From Cyclina sinensis (lineage: Eukaryota > Mollusca > Bivalvia > Venerida > Veneridae): a DNA stretch of 64,000 nt. The notes beneath the pieces are model-generated. The model worked only from the letters and a program-made list of their open reading frames with translations. It did no database searches and was not told where the DNA came from. The number at the start of each line of letters is the position of its first letter. The first letter of the stretch is position 1. The position numbers and the translations under genes are program-made. Positions 10,455 to 20,815 of this stretch are shown piece after piece. The stretch spans positions 9,016,821-9,080,820 of the forward strand of contig JAAONU010000013.1 of NCBI GenBank assembly GCA_012932295.1, written 5' to 3'.

Positions 10455-11029
10455 AACAAATTCTCGTTAAAAATATGCGGAAAATTTTATAACCAGTGAT
10501 CTAGTCTTTGCCCATAAGATAAAAACTTGTGCTAAACCTAACTAGTCAAGGCAAATATTTCACAAAAGTTCATTATCATACATTTTTGTTTTTAAATGAA
10601 GTCTTAAGACCGGTAAAAGGATAAGACCTGGTAAACTAGTTTATTTAATGCATAACTCAACATTATTACATTTCATTCTTTTTACTGTTTAAGCCAAATT
10701 TTACAGTTTAACCAAGTTCTATCAATGCTGGAATGAAATAAGGTCTTTTAAGTTTAATAAGTTTCTATAAACTAATGATCACGCATCAAAAGCGGTGTAG
10801 GCAGGCGGAAGCGGTATACTATCATTAATATTCATGTTTTTATAATGTTCATACTTCAATAAACACTTTGTATCCTTGGCAAACTAATTAAATGTTTCGC
10901 GTTACGCTTCCTGCCCTCTACGACACTAAACGCAATTCCTTAAACAGCTTATGTGTATGCGTTGGTACTGAAGTTTATTTGCAATTTACAGAAAATGACA
11001 TCCGTTTACCAACTACACCCCATACACAC
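10455..11029. other. No recognisable feature
   Basis: Spacer sequence between the candidate exons and the right inverted-repeat arm. No coding or repeat signal is seen. Confidence 0.4.
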
Positions 11030-11490
11030 GCAAACATTTTTCCATCTACACCCAATACAGAATTGTACTAGACACTGTACACAAGGCATGACCGTTTTTC
11101 GCAAATTTTGTAAAAAGTAGCTCGCGTGGGTGAATGGTCTCTCTAATACAAGTAGAGGAAAGTCAATATTTTATAATTCAAGATGGATTTTGATACAGCA
11201 AATGCATTTTGGGCTTGATTTAGTGGAATATAGCAACATTGTTCTCAATAGTCAACAACGAGGATACAGTTTATCGCCAATTACACAAAAAAAACCAAAT
11301 TACAGAATAAAGAAAATACTGCCCTAAAACCAGACATATTTAGCTTCACAATATTGTTTAGTTTGGAGAAAGAAATTAAGTTATAATAGAGAAATAAGTT
11401 GAAACATTACCTGGAGTGAACTCGACGCTTTCGTTTTCGGCGTTTTGATGGGCTTTTTCCGGTGAACGGTGTACAACAGTGCTAATATAC
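11030..11490 (-). repeat. Right arm of a long inverted repeat
   Basis: Reverse complement of the arm at 9291-9790. The two small minus-strand ORFs here share their C-terminal sequence with the + ORF in the left arm, confirming the homology. Confidence 0.8.
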
Positions 11491-11995
11491 AATTGAAGAA
11501 TTAATATGTAGCAAGTTAACAAACACAATAAACTTACATATAACGTGCATTTATTACGATTTAACGATCCTACAAAAACGACAGAGGGTATGGACTCCGT
11601 CAGTCTTAAACGTTTGACCAAAGTGCATCTTTTTTACCGTTAACACTATGTTGATAGTAAGACTGTATTGAGGAACAATTGAAATAACGATCTGGATCTG
11701 CTTAAGATCAATACAAGGAGTTTTCAAATATGAATGCATCTAGAACGTTGTATTGTTCAATATTGCGAAAAACACGAGGAAATGAAGGTTATAGGGTAGA
11801 TATACAAGTTAGCTTTACATTGATACCAAATTTATTAAATCCCGTTCACTTTAGCTGTGTTTATAGCTCGCTATACATTGTCTACTCATATACTCTAATA
11901 TAAAAATAGTTAGTAGAAGATCAGTATATGCCAATGAAATAAGGTCTTATATTAAGAATCGTTGTCTCCTTGGCATAGGGTGTAAAGACATTTTT
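11491..11995. other. No recognisable feature
   Basis: AT-rich sequence before the mariner relic. The mariner 5' terminal inverted repeat could lie here but I could not identify it. Confidence 0.4.
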
Positions 11996-12001
11996 GATGA
12001 A

Positions 12002-12771
12002 ATGTGTTTTTATATGGACAAAATGAAATGTCCTTTTTCATCAGATATTTGTTGGTTTAATAAATTCAAATGTGGGTTAATTTCGACTGAAGATGCACCC
12101 CATGCCCGTCGGTCTAAAACAGCAACGTCTGTCAAGATGAATGCTAAAGTGAAAGAAATAGTTAATACCGATGAAAGATACACCACTAGGCAAATAGCTA
12201 GTATCCTTGGCATCTCATAAGGAGCAGTTCATACCTTTCTCAAACGTGATTTGAAAATGAGAAAGATCTGTGCTAGATGGACTCCCCAGTTGCTTCCAGA
12301 TACGCAGAAAAAGGCTCGCGTGCAATGCACTAAGTTGTTGCTTAAACAGTATTTAAATTACAATGCACGGTCTATTGCAAATGTCGTCAATGGTGATGAA
12401 ACATGGGTTTATTTTTATGAGCCAAAACGAAAACATCAAAACAAGATTTGGGCTACAAAGTCTGGCAAAAGACCATGCATTGCAAAAAGGACCATCAGTA
12501 TAAAGAAGGTAATGTATGCCATTTTCTTTACAATTCAGTGTCCCGCCATTCAAATTGCTGTTCCAAATGATAATGCAAAATTTTACAACACAAAAGTTAA
12601 AAAAATACCTTTCAGGTCAAAAATTGGTTCAGCGCAAATTTTCGGTTCTGCAATATTCCAGCGTCTTCATAGTATACATAAAAAGACTATGAAAATGCCT
12701 TCAAAGATTGGATCCGGAGACTTAAACTTTGTTTATTTGTTGGAGGTGAATACTTTGAGGGAATACAATAA
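12002..12771 (+). pseudogene. mariner-family transposase relic with internal deletion
   Basis: The frame from 12002 encodes a mariner transposase: a helix-turn-helix segment (TTRQIASILGIS, then GAVHTFLKR after an in-frame TAA at 12218-12220), then ARWTPQLLPDTQKKARV, and the catalytic block GDETWVYFYEPKRK containing the first Asp. Homology continues through the RPCIAKRT and VMYAIFF block to about 12600. It then resumes after a deletion in a different frame with KDYENAFKDWIRRLK and a C-terminal GGEYFEGIQ ending at TAA 12769-12771. The region carrying the second and third catalytic Asp of the D,D34D triad is missing. It would have cut and pasted DNA at TA sites but is dead. Confidence 0.9.
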
Positions 12772-12913
12772 AAAAGTCAGTGAAACTTATGAGAAATCAA
12801 ATTTTACGTGCTTAGATGCATTCATATTTGAACACTCCTCGTAAAATGCTTAATACCTGATAATGAAAGACTACAACACTTACTTTATAAACCAGGGACA
12901 ATAACATCGAAAC

Positions 12914-13112
12914 TAGCTGGGTGTTCAGTTGAACACTTGTGTCGCACTTGGGTATTCCGTTAGAATAACTAAAAAGGTAAGCAAGAGCCTGTTTGCAAAG
13001 ACAGCATGCTTGTCCAAGTACTACAAGACCTGTCCGCAGACAGCACGCTCCACTTTTCTCGGTGCTGGATAATAATTTATAAGCCAAGTTAAACAAGAAG
13101 CTCAAGTGTGAG
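12914..13112. repeat. ~195-bp dispersed repeat, copy 1
   Basis: This block matches 18594-18785 in the same orientation over its whole length. Shared landmarks are GGGTGTTCAGTTGAACA, AATAACTAAAAAGGTAA, CCTGTCCGCAGACA and TGCTGGATAATAA. It lies immediately downstream of the mariner relic. No termini or coding potential could be assigned. It is probably a fragment of an unidentified transposable element. Confidence 0.8.
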
Positions 13113-13420
13113 GAGGGCAAGTAAGATAAATATTTGAAAGAATCGACTATTTCTACTTTTCGTTGTACAGGAAAGATACTACATTAGTATGTCTTGTGTT
13201 TTTTAAAAAAAATAAGTACTTTTGTTTTGTTTGTATTGATTTTAAATTTCCATCGTTTGCAATATTGTTCTAAGTCATTAAGCATGAGCTGAAGTGATAG
13301 ATGCGATGTAGCGAATAAAACCTGGTCAACGGCATATGAAATAAGGAAAAGTTTTCATTTAAAGTAAAAAAATACCGGTAAGGTCAGAGTCAATATGGTC
13401 AAAAATATCCTTCACGTACA

Positions 13421-13720
13421 TTATGAATAGGTGGTATTTTCCAATTTGCTACTGATAAAGTTCGTACCCGTTTCTATGTCGGACAGTCGCCTGTTTATCG
13501 AGCCCATGTCTGTTTCTACTTTGGTATTTATTCTGCTCACTAGATTTTCAATATCATCAATTTTGGCCACTGTAATCTTAGATTTAATATCATTCATTAT
13601 TTCTTGAACCCACATAGGAGAGGAGGAAGGCGTTGTTCCCAGCGGAGTTAGTTGTGGGGGTATGATTATTTGAGCAGGCAATCTTATAAACTCATAATCT
13701 TAATGGCTTATTTCAAATCA
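13421..13720 (-). pseudogene. LINE ORF1 N-terminal coiled-coil fragment
   Basis: A minus-strand open stretch reads a Pro/Thr/Ser-rich leader followed by a heptad-patterned coiled coil (VQEIMNDIKSKI, IDDIENLVSRI, MGSINRRLSDIE). This layout is typical of the oligomerisation region of LINE ORF1 proteins. It stops at 13421, before any RNA-binding domain. It lacks an ATG at the natural start. It could be from any LINE in the window or another family. Confidence 0.5.
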
Positions 13721-13800
13721 AATTAAGCTCATGTTTACTGAAATGCGTCAGCCAGTTATAACCAAAAATCTGTAACAAGTATGAAATCAGCCTTATTATG

Positions 13801-14474
13801 TTATTTCAGACCTGTCTCTCACCGGATATAGAATTACAGTGTTTGAAGACCTCTCTACCATCCCAAAAATCCATATCTTACATCCTTTCTTCAGGTTACC
13901 TCTAGGATGCTTCACGCATCTTCCAAACAATGACTCGTCTATCTCAATCTCGCCTTATATTTTCTTATGTAATATGTGCCTCATGAAATGCTCTTTAAAT
14001 AACTCCCATACAAAAGACCCCCAATCAACAGCTCTACTCCCGTAATGTATACCGCACATTCAACTGCATTGGTAGACTGTTTCCTTCAAGGTATGTCTTA
14101 ATGAAAACCATTATATCCTGAATGGTCAATTTTGATTTCTGAAAGAAGCTGTTTCTCCTTGTTCCGCACTCATGATTACGATTTTTGTTGCACCTCATTG
14201 TGTATCCTGTCATTCTGTTAGATCGCTTGCACAGCTTCAAGGTGCCTCCACAATTTTCCTTATTTGAACATGGTAGCTGATCTGCCAGCAATCCATTTCG
14301 TACACATCACTTAACATCAGAAGAATCATCCTGCATAAATACAGCGTAAAACTTCAATGGATTATAAAACTCTGACAGTGTAATGTTATCTACATTTTCC
14401 TTCCTATGTCGGTACCCAGCACCAGTTCGAGATGTAACGACCGCGTCTGCATCGTAAGTGCCACCTTCAGCCAT
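13801..14474 (-). pseudogene. Merlin (IS1016-like) transposase relic
   Basis: Starting at an ATG at 14472-14474 (minus strand) the frame reads MAEGGTYDADAVV. It passes an in-frame TGA and enters a zinc-ribbon-like region (LPCSNKENCGG to RCNKNRNHECG) and an RRNSFFQKSKL block typical of Merlin/ISXO2-like transposases. After a frameshift near 14045 it continues AVDWGSFVWELFKE, hits a TAA, and then shows the first catalytic motif EIEIDESLFG followed by KIWIFGMVER and ILYPVRDRS. It ends at 13801 before the remaining DDE residues. It is a broken DNA-transposon gene. The first TGA could be a CGA to TGA change. Confidence 0.85.
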
Positions 14475-14576
14475 TATGAATAAATATACAGATATTCGTT
14501 ACCGACATATACTGTCAATTTACACTTTACTTCCCCTTGAGTAGCAAGGCTTTAAAACAGACAGAACTGGTTTCCT

Positions 14577-14577
<1 letters not shown>

Positions 14578-14608
<31 letters not shown>

Positions 14609-14609
14609 T
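14578..14609. repeat. (CA)n(TA)n microsatellite
   Basis: A run of CA dinucleotides directly followed by TA dinucleotides, between the divergent Merlin relic and the 14740 ORF. Confidence 0.95.
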
Positions 14610-14739
14610 TATTGTAGTAAAAAGTGTTCACGCTTGAAAGTTCGTGTTTCGAAAAAGTAAGGGTTATCGTCAAATGATTCAACATCATTACACATTATTA
14701 TATATTGCCTTTGAAATATAGACAATAAAGTGTCGTGTC

Positions 14740-15108
14740 ATGAATAGAAATAGACAAATTTATGAATTATGGAGAAATATACAGGATATTATTGAACCTG
14801 CTTCTCAATGGCCGCATTTCATTAGAAGGCTATTTTGGACTCCCGGTGTTTCACATTTTAATAGACATAGAATTACACTGTGTGCTTTCGTGTATGTTAA
14901 CGGATCGAATCCTGATATATTCTTTGAGTGGGTGGATTTATTACATTTGGCGAGAGATAGGGCGGCTTACAATCATCTCAGAGCACTTATCACTTTAATT
15001 GAGCATGGACATTATTCCAGATCACTGTAAGCATGGAACATCGGCCAAAGACAATACCAATATTTAGACGGTAGTGCTCGACTGTATACACATAGATTCA
15101 GGAGGTAA
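14740..15108 (+). CDS. Small unidentified protein with an in-frame stop
   Basis: From ATG 14740 a 96-codon frame reads a compact, Trp/Arg-rich, mostly helical protein (RQIYELWRNIQDI, FIRRLFWTPG, FFEWVDLLHLARDRAAY) to TAA at 15028-15030. The same frame then stays open for 25 more coding-like codons (AWNIGQRQYQYLDG) to a second TAA at 15106-15108. So either the first TAA is a mutation or the CT|GTAAGC there acts as a splice donor. An AATAAA lies near 15270. The composition strongly suggests real coding ancestry. I cannot name the family. It is divergent from the Merlin relic ~270 bp away and may be a transposon accessory gene. Confidence 0.5.
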
Positions 15109-15410
15109 ATGTAAGTATTATAACCTAATGAATGTGTATATTGTAAGTAATGAATTATAATGAGGAAATTGAAACAGTCACACAAATATTTGTATTTTTC
15201 TCCTTGAAATGATGTCACGTGATTTATATTGACCACGCCTTCATTAAGACATTGTTATATTTATATGAAATAAAGCGTCTCGGTGACACAGCTCATTTTT
15301 TAACAGTTACAGCAGCAGGGCACTTAAATCAGTAAAAGTTCTTCTTCCCCTAGGGGCAAAAGACAGAATAATGCCTGAAGTGATTTACTTTGAGATGGTG
15401 AATTTTCAAC
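15109..15410. other. Probable 3' flank of the 14740 ORF
   Basis: No further coding. ATGAAATAAAGCG near 15265-15277 offers a polyadenylation signal for the upstream ORF. Confidence 0.35.
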
Positions 15411-16733
15411 GAAAACCTGGTTATTGTAATGCTGAAGTCGGCGGGCGGGCGTCAACTTTTGGTTTCCGCTCAATAACTTTAGTTTACTTTGGCCTATTGA
15501 CACCAAACTTGGTGTATGGGTAGTTTATATCAAGAGGCAGCTTAGGATTGCTACCGAGGTGTCTGTGATCAAGGTCAAGGTCACTGTTGCTAAAAATAGA
15601 AATTCAGTTTCCGCTCAATAACTTGAGTTTGCTTTGACCTATTAACCCCAAACTTGGTATATTGGTAGCATATATCAAGAGGCAGCTTGGGATTGCTACC
15701 CAGGTGTCTGTGGTCAAGGTCAAGGTCACTGTTGCTAAAAATAGAAATTCAGTTTCCACTCAATAACTTGAGTTTGCTTTGACCTATTGACCCCAATTTT
15801 AGTGTATGGGTAGATTACATCAAGAGGCAGCTTGGGATTGCTACCCAGGTGTCTGTGATCAAGGTCAAGGTCACTGTTGCTAAAAATAGAAATTCAGTTT
15901 CCGCTCAATAACTTGAGTTTGCTTTGACCTATTGACTCCAAACTTGGTGTATGGGTAGCTTATATCAAGAGGCAGCTTGGGATTGCTACCAAGGTGTCTG
16001 TGATCAAGGTCAAGGTCACTGTTGCTAAAAATAGAAATTCAGTTTCCGCTCAATAACTTGAGTTTGCTTTGGTCTATTGATGCTTAACTTGGTATATGGG
16101 TAGCTTATATTCAAAGGCAGCTTTGGATTGCTACCCAGGTGTCTGTGATCAAGGTCAAGGTCACTGTTGCTGAAAAAAGAAATTAAGTTTCCGCTCAATA
16201 ACTTTAGTTTGCTTAGACCTATAGGAACCAAATTTAGTATTTGGGTAGCTGATATCAAGATGCAACTTGACATTGCTTCCCAGGTGTCTGTGAACAAGGT
16301 CAAGGTCACTGTTGTTTTAAAAAAGAAATTTAGTTTTCACGTAATAACTTGAGTTTGTGTTGACCAGTTGACACCAAACTTGCTGTGTGGGTACCTTATA
16401 TTAAGATGCAGCTTGGGATTGCTATTATGATATCTGGGAGCAAGGTCAAGGCCACTTGCTTACAATAGAATTTTCAGCTTCTACTCAATAACTTCAGCAC
16501 ACTTTGACCTATTGATACGCAACCTGGCATGTGTGTAGCTTACATGAAAATACAGCCTGGCATTGCTACTCAGGTAGCTGATTTATTTTTATTTTGAACT
16601 ATTGAAACCAACTTTCTGTGTTGGTACCAAAATAACAGCACCATTTTTACTTCACTGCCATATTTCTTCCTAATTCCTGTCACATCAATACTTGGTCGCT
16701 GAAACCCTGGTTTTCGTCGCATTGTGGCGCTTC
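15411..16733 (-). mobile_element. Pearl-like element with 145-bp core repeats
   Basis: The left end GAAAACCTGGTT (15411-15422) is followed by a GGCGGGCGGGCG block and then about seven core repeats of exactly 145 bp; AAGGTCAAGG falls at 15571, 15716, 15861, 16006, 16151, 16296 and 16442. The right side near 16700-16733 (CCTGGTTTTCG, CGCATTG, CTTCTTGTT) matches the reverse complement of the terminus at 40274-40312 of another element. Same superfamily as 40300-41359 in opposite orientation. Divergence between repeats rises towards the right end. Confidence 0.75.
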
Positions 16734-17039
16734 TTGTTGTTGTGTGGAATTGGAGAAAAAGGCAAAAACATACAAACAAAAAAAGACTGAATAAAATGGA
16801 GTATTGGTTGTTTAAAAAACTGGATATGAAAAGCCATCAATAATAGCACAGGTGTTGAAATTAATTTAATCCTTCTATTGAAAAGTATCACAAAGGAATA
16901 GAAAACAACTGTGATGAAAACATGAATGGAGTCTCAAAAGTGTCATTTTTATACCTGTTACCTTTATACCTCGTATTCTATATAAATGTACTGTCTTTTG
17001 AGCACTTAGGAAAAAATCTCAGTTCAAAAATGGATAGCT

Positions 17040-17552
17040 ATGAGTGATATTGACGCACTTGATATGAAAGTTAAAAAGCATTGTCAAATGAGTGAGAATC
17101 TGGAAAATCAGGTTGATAAGCTTGAGGCAGAACAGCGTAAGAATTATCTTAGGAGTTTTGGTTTGCAAGATAATCGAAATGAATGTGTTGAAGAGTTAAA
17201 GTCATCAGTGAAGAGTTAAGTGTTTGATATTGCCTGTCCAGATGGTGTAATAAACAAAGACACAATTCTATTTGCAAAAAGATAGGGTGTATATGAAGTT
17301 GAACAGCCTAAAATGTTTTTATTCAAATTAGCAAATTTCAATATAAAACTAAAACTTTTCCAAGGCAGACAAATTCTTCGTAAAAATGTAATATGTATAG
17401 CAAATTATATAACTACTGAAAAACGTTCTGTTTTAAAGGATTTAAAGGCTAAAGGACAGAAAGGGTATTTCAGAGGTGGACAGCTGTTTACAATTTCAGA
17501 TCCAGATGTCAATATTGAGAAGATGGATACTTTTGAAACTCGTGTTTTTTAA
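17040..17552 (+). pseudogene. LINE relic B, ORF1
   Basis: One frame reads from ATG 17040 through a coiled coil (DIDALDMKVKKHC, SENLENQVDKLEAEQRKN), then LRSFGLQDN and an RRM-like core. It ends with the DLKAKGQKGYFRGGQLF C-terminal domain pattern and TAA. Two in-frame stops interrupt it (TAA near 17220 and TAG near 17284). The order coiled coil, RRM, C-terminal domain is that of LINE ORF1 proteins. The sequence is unlike copy A ORF1, so this is a second family. The endonuclease relic directly downstream supports the assignment. Confidence 0.7.
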
Positions 17553-17683
17553 GCGTGGATCTCGAACTTTGAATGATAATACATATTTACTAGGTTCAAA
17601 TTCTAGTGTAAATACAGTGGTAACCCTATCAGAATCTTCTAGTCATTCTAAATAGGGGTCAGGGCAACCCCAAACTGTGACAA

Positions 17684-18440
17684 TGAAATATCATTTATTG
17701 CATGGAATATTGGTTTTAGTAACAAACTCGATAACTCTTCATTTATCAGTTACCTAAATCAATTCGACATTGTTGGCTTAACAGAGACTTCGGAAACAGA
17801 TCAGAGAAGTGTTAATGCTGTTTTCAATAAATGTGTGTCATGTTTTTGTCCTGCGAATAGGTCAAAAGGAGTGAAATTTGGGTGGTGTATTTGTGTTGGT
17901 ACATACCTCTATCTGTTATTATGTAAAACATGTAAATATGGATTTTATATACGCTGCTAATTGATAAGCAAATACTTAAGAGTGAAAAATGTTTGTTATA
18001 TGTACGCTTATACTTCCCGCCAACGGGATGTTGATGTTGATGAAACTGAATCTGGTATACAGTCATTAGAGAATGAAATAATGAACACAGATTCCATTCA
18101 TAATGTTGATTTGCTTTTGTGTGGTGATTTTAATGCACACACATCTGATATTGATGAATTTTTTATATCCGAAAATAATGTCCCTTTATTTGAGGAATAT
18201 GATGATTTTAAATGACTCAGTAACTTTAAAACGAAATTCTTGTGATAAAAGTATCAATAAATCTGGTAGCGAATTGCATGAACTTTGTAAAACATACAGT
18301 GTTTCAGTTGTAAATGGTAGAGTTGATCAAGACTATGGGAAAGGGAAATTTACTTTTATTGACTCCGTTGGTAGTAGCGTCACTGATTATTTTATTGCTT
18401 CAAAAATATTTTTGAAAATATTTGTAAATTTTGTATAGAC
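17684..18440 (+). pseudogene. LINE relic B, ORF2 endonuclease domain
   Basis: The relic starts with ISFIAWNIGFSNKL and FDIVGLTETS, the N-terminal Asn and Glu motifs of the AP-type endonuclease. It shifts frame near 17860-17980 and shows LLLCGDFNAHTSD (about 18109-18150), the conserved GDFN motif. It then continues in another frame with LHELCKTYSVSVVNGR and GKFTFIDSVGSSVTDYFIAS. It ends near 18440 with no RT domain. Frameshifts and stops make it non-functional. It belongs to the same element as the ORF1 relic upstream. Confidence 0.85.
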
Positions 18441-18593
18441 ACTGTTTCAACATGTAAACATTTGCCACTGATATATAATATGACTTCATCTTTTTACGTG
18501 ATATAGATAATTATGAAACAGAATCTGTGAATAGTACTTCTGATAACGTGTATTATAAATTTAACAATACTGAAGACGAATTAGAATATAGAC

Positions 18594-18785
18594 TAGATGG
18601 GTGTTCAGTTGAACATTTTTGTTGCCCTTGGGTACTCTGTAAGAATAACTAAAAAGGTAAACAAGAGCCTGCTGGAAAAGCATGTTAGTCCAAGTTCAAC
18701 AAAACCTGTCCGCAGACAAGATGCTCAAATTTTCTCAGTGCTGGATAATAAATTATAAGCCAAGTAAAAACAAAAGGCCCAAGTG
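18594..18785. repeat. ~195-bp dispersed repeat, copy 2
   Basis: Second copy of the block at 12914-13112, same orientation. It is followed directly by the G-rich tandem region. Confidence 0.8.
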
Positions 18786-18794
18786 AAAAAAAAA

Positions 18795-19510
18795 TGAGTG
18801 GGGGGGAGTCTTCGTGCCTGGGGAATATAGAATGGTTGGGGGAGGTTGAGGGTGGATGGGGAGTCAAGAACATATGTTTTTTAAAAAATCGGCCCTGGGG
18901 GACTTGTTTGGGGGGGGGGGGGTTGGGTTTGAGGGTAGATGGGGAGTCAAGTACCTATGTATTAAAAATAAATTGGGCCCGGGGGTTGGGACTGGTTGGG
19001 GGCGGGGGGTTGAGGGTGGATGGGGAGTCAAGAACCCATGTATTAAAAAAATAATAATAATTCGGGCCCGAGGGGGGTCTAGTTGGGGGCGTTTGTCAAG
19101 TACCTATGTTTTAAAAAAAATCGGGCCCGGGGGTGGGGGGATAAAGAGGTAGAGACGTTAGAGGGGGGTCCCCATGGAGGGTGGGGAGTAATGACCCTTA
19201 TATGATTAAGAAGTTCTTTTCCAATAAAGGAGAAAAAAGAACTTTTTTTTTTGGGGGGGAGGGATGGGGGAAGGAGTCGTGTAACTTCATACCTACATAT
19301 TTTAAAAAAAAGAAATGATTTTTTTCGAGGGGGGGGGGGGGCAGGGTAACACGAGGGGAGGGTCCCCATACGTGGGTGAGTTGGGTGAGGTGAGGTGGGT
19401 AGTCAAGTATCTACATATTAAAAAATAATTATAAAAGAAAAAATGGGGAGGGTAATTAGGGAGAGGTGGGGGGGGGGGGGGTAAGTGGGGTCCCCATACA
19501 GAGGGGGGAG
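18795..19510. repeat. G-rich imperfect tandem repeat with G-runs
   Basis: Degenerate units of roughly 80 bp carry a GGGGAGTCAAG landmark (18858, 18941, 19022 and later) followed by a short A-rich stretch and a TCGGGCCCG block. Runs of 5-13 G occur on the + strand throughout, giving many possible G-quadruplexes. The G/P-rich ORFs in both directions are compositional artefacts. Confidence 0.8.
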
Positions 19511-19970
19511 TACTCACTAATCTCATGTCCGTTAATACTTTATTTCTAGGCTTAAGAAGTTTTTTTCTATATATCAGTATAAGAAAAATCACTAGACTGC
19601 TTGGGGCGGGGCTAACTTTGACCCCCGGGACATGGGTACCACCAATCTTTGCAGGGGTCTTGCTGGTGATCAAGTATTCCAAAAATGGAATGTCTTTGAC
19701 AATTTTTGAGAAATGGACATTAACAAAAAGGTTAACCAAGTAATCTTAAGCATAACATTGCAAAAATAAATTTGAGGGTTATCTGCCCTTGATAAATGGT
19801 GTTGTCGATGCGATTAACGATTACAACTGGAAAGTCTGATGAAGAAGTATAAAGAAATGACATAGTTATAGCCAATGTTCAGTTATTATGACAAAATCCA
19901 AGTACAAAAAGAGGCCTAACTCTGTCACTTGTGACCTGGACCTAAAAATGTGACATCACATTTTGTTAAT

Positions 19971-20815
19971 GAAAGCATCTAAAGTAGGTCATGGTAATTG
20001 TCTACATAGGACTATATAAAAGCATCGACATCTTGTTAATGAAAGCATCTAAAGAAGTTCATGGTTATTGTCTTCGTGGCACTATACAAAAGCATCAACA
20101 TTTTGTTAATGAAAGCATCCAAAGTAGGTCATAGTGATTGTCTTAATAGCGCTATACAAAAGCATTAACATCTTGTCAATGAAATCATCTAAAGTAGGTC
20201 ACAGTAATTGTCTTCATAGCGCTATACAAAAGCATCAACATTTTGTTGATGAAAGCGTCTAAAGTAGGTCATAGTAATTGTCTTCATAGCGCTATACAAA
20301 AGCATTAACATCTTGTTAATGAAAGCATCTAAAGTATGTCATAGAAATTGTCTTCATTGCGCTATACAAAAGCATCAACATCGTGTTAATGAAAGCATCT
20401 AAAGTACGTCATAGTGATTGTCTTCATAGCGCTATACAAAAGCATCAACATTTTGTTGATGAAAGCGTCTAAAGTAGGTCATAGTAATTGTCTTCATACC
20501 GCTATACAAAAGCATCAACATCTTGTTAATGAAAGCATCTAAAGTATGTCATAGAAATTGTCTTCATAGCGTTATACAAAAGCATCAACATTTTAGTAAT
20601 GAAAGCATCTAAATAAGGTCATAGTAATTGTCTTCATAGCGCCATACAAACGCATCAACATCGTGTTAATGAAAGCATCTAAAGTAAGTCATAGTGATTG
20701 TCTTCATAGCGCTATACAAAAGCATCAACATCTTGTTAATGAAAGCATCTTAAGTAGGTCATAGTATTTGTCTTCATAGCGCTATACGAAAGCATTAACA
20801 TCTTGTTAATGGAAG
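19971..20815. repeat. 70-bp satellite, array 1 (12 units)
   Basis: Units of exactly 70 bp start at 19971, 20041, 20111 and so on to 20741 (GAAAGCATCTAAAGTAGGTC...). Variant sites recur every 210 bp: GAAAGCGTCT at 20251 and 20461, AAAGTATGTC at 20331 and 20541, TTTGTTGAT at unit ends 210 bp apart. This suggests a partial three-unit higher-order repeat. The array is cut at 20815 by an insertion. Confidence 0.95.

Noticed and set aside
10190..10459. Asp/Met-rich 89-codon ORF as a whole
   Set aside because: Most of it is an ATC trinucleotide repeat; only the first ~20 residues were kept as a weak exon candidate.
18794..19739. Gly-rich and Pro-rich ORFs on both strands
   Set aside because: They follow the G-run composition of a tandem repeat and share no family features.
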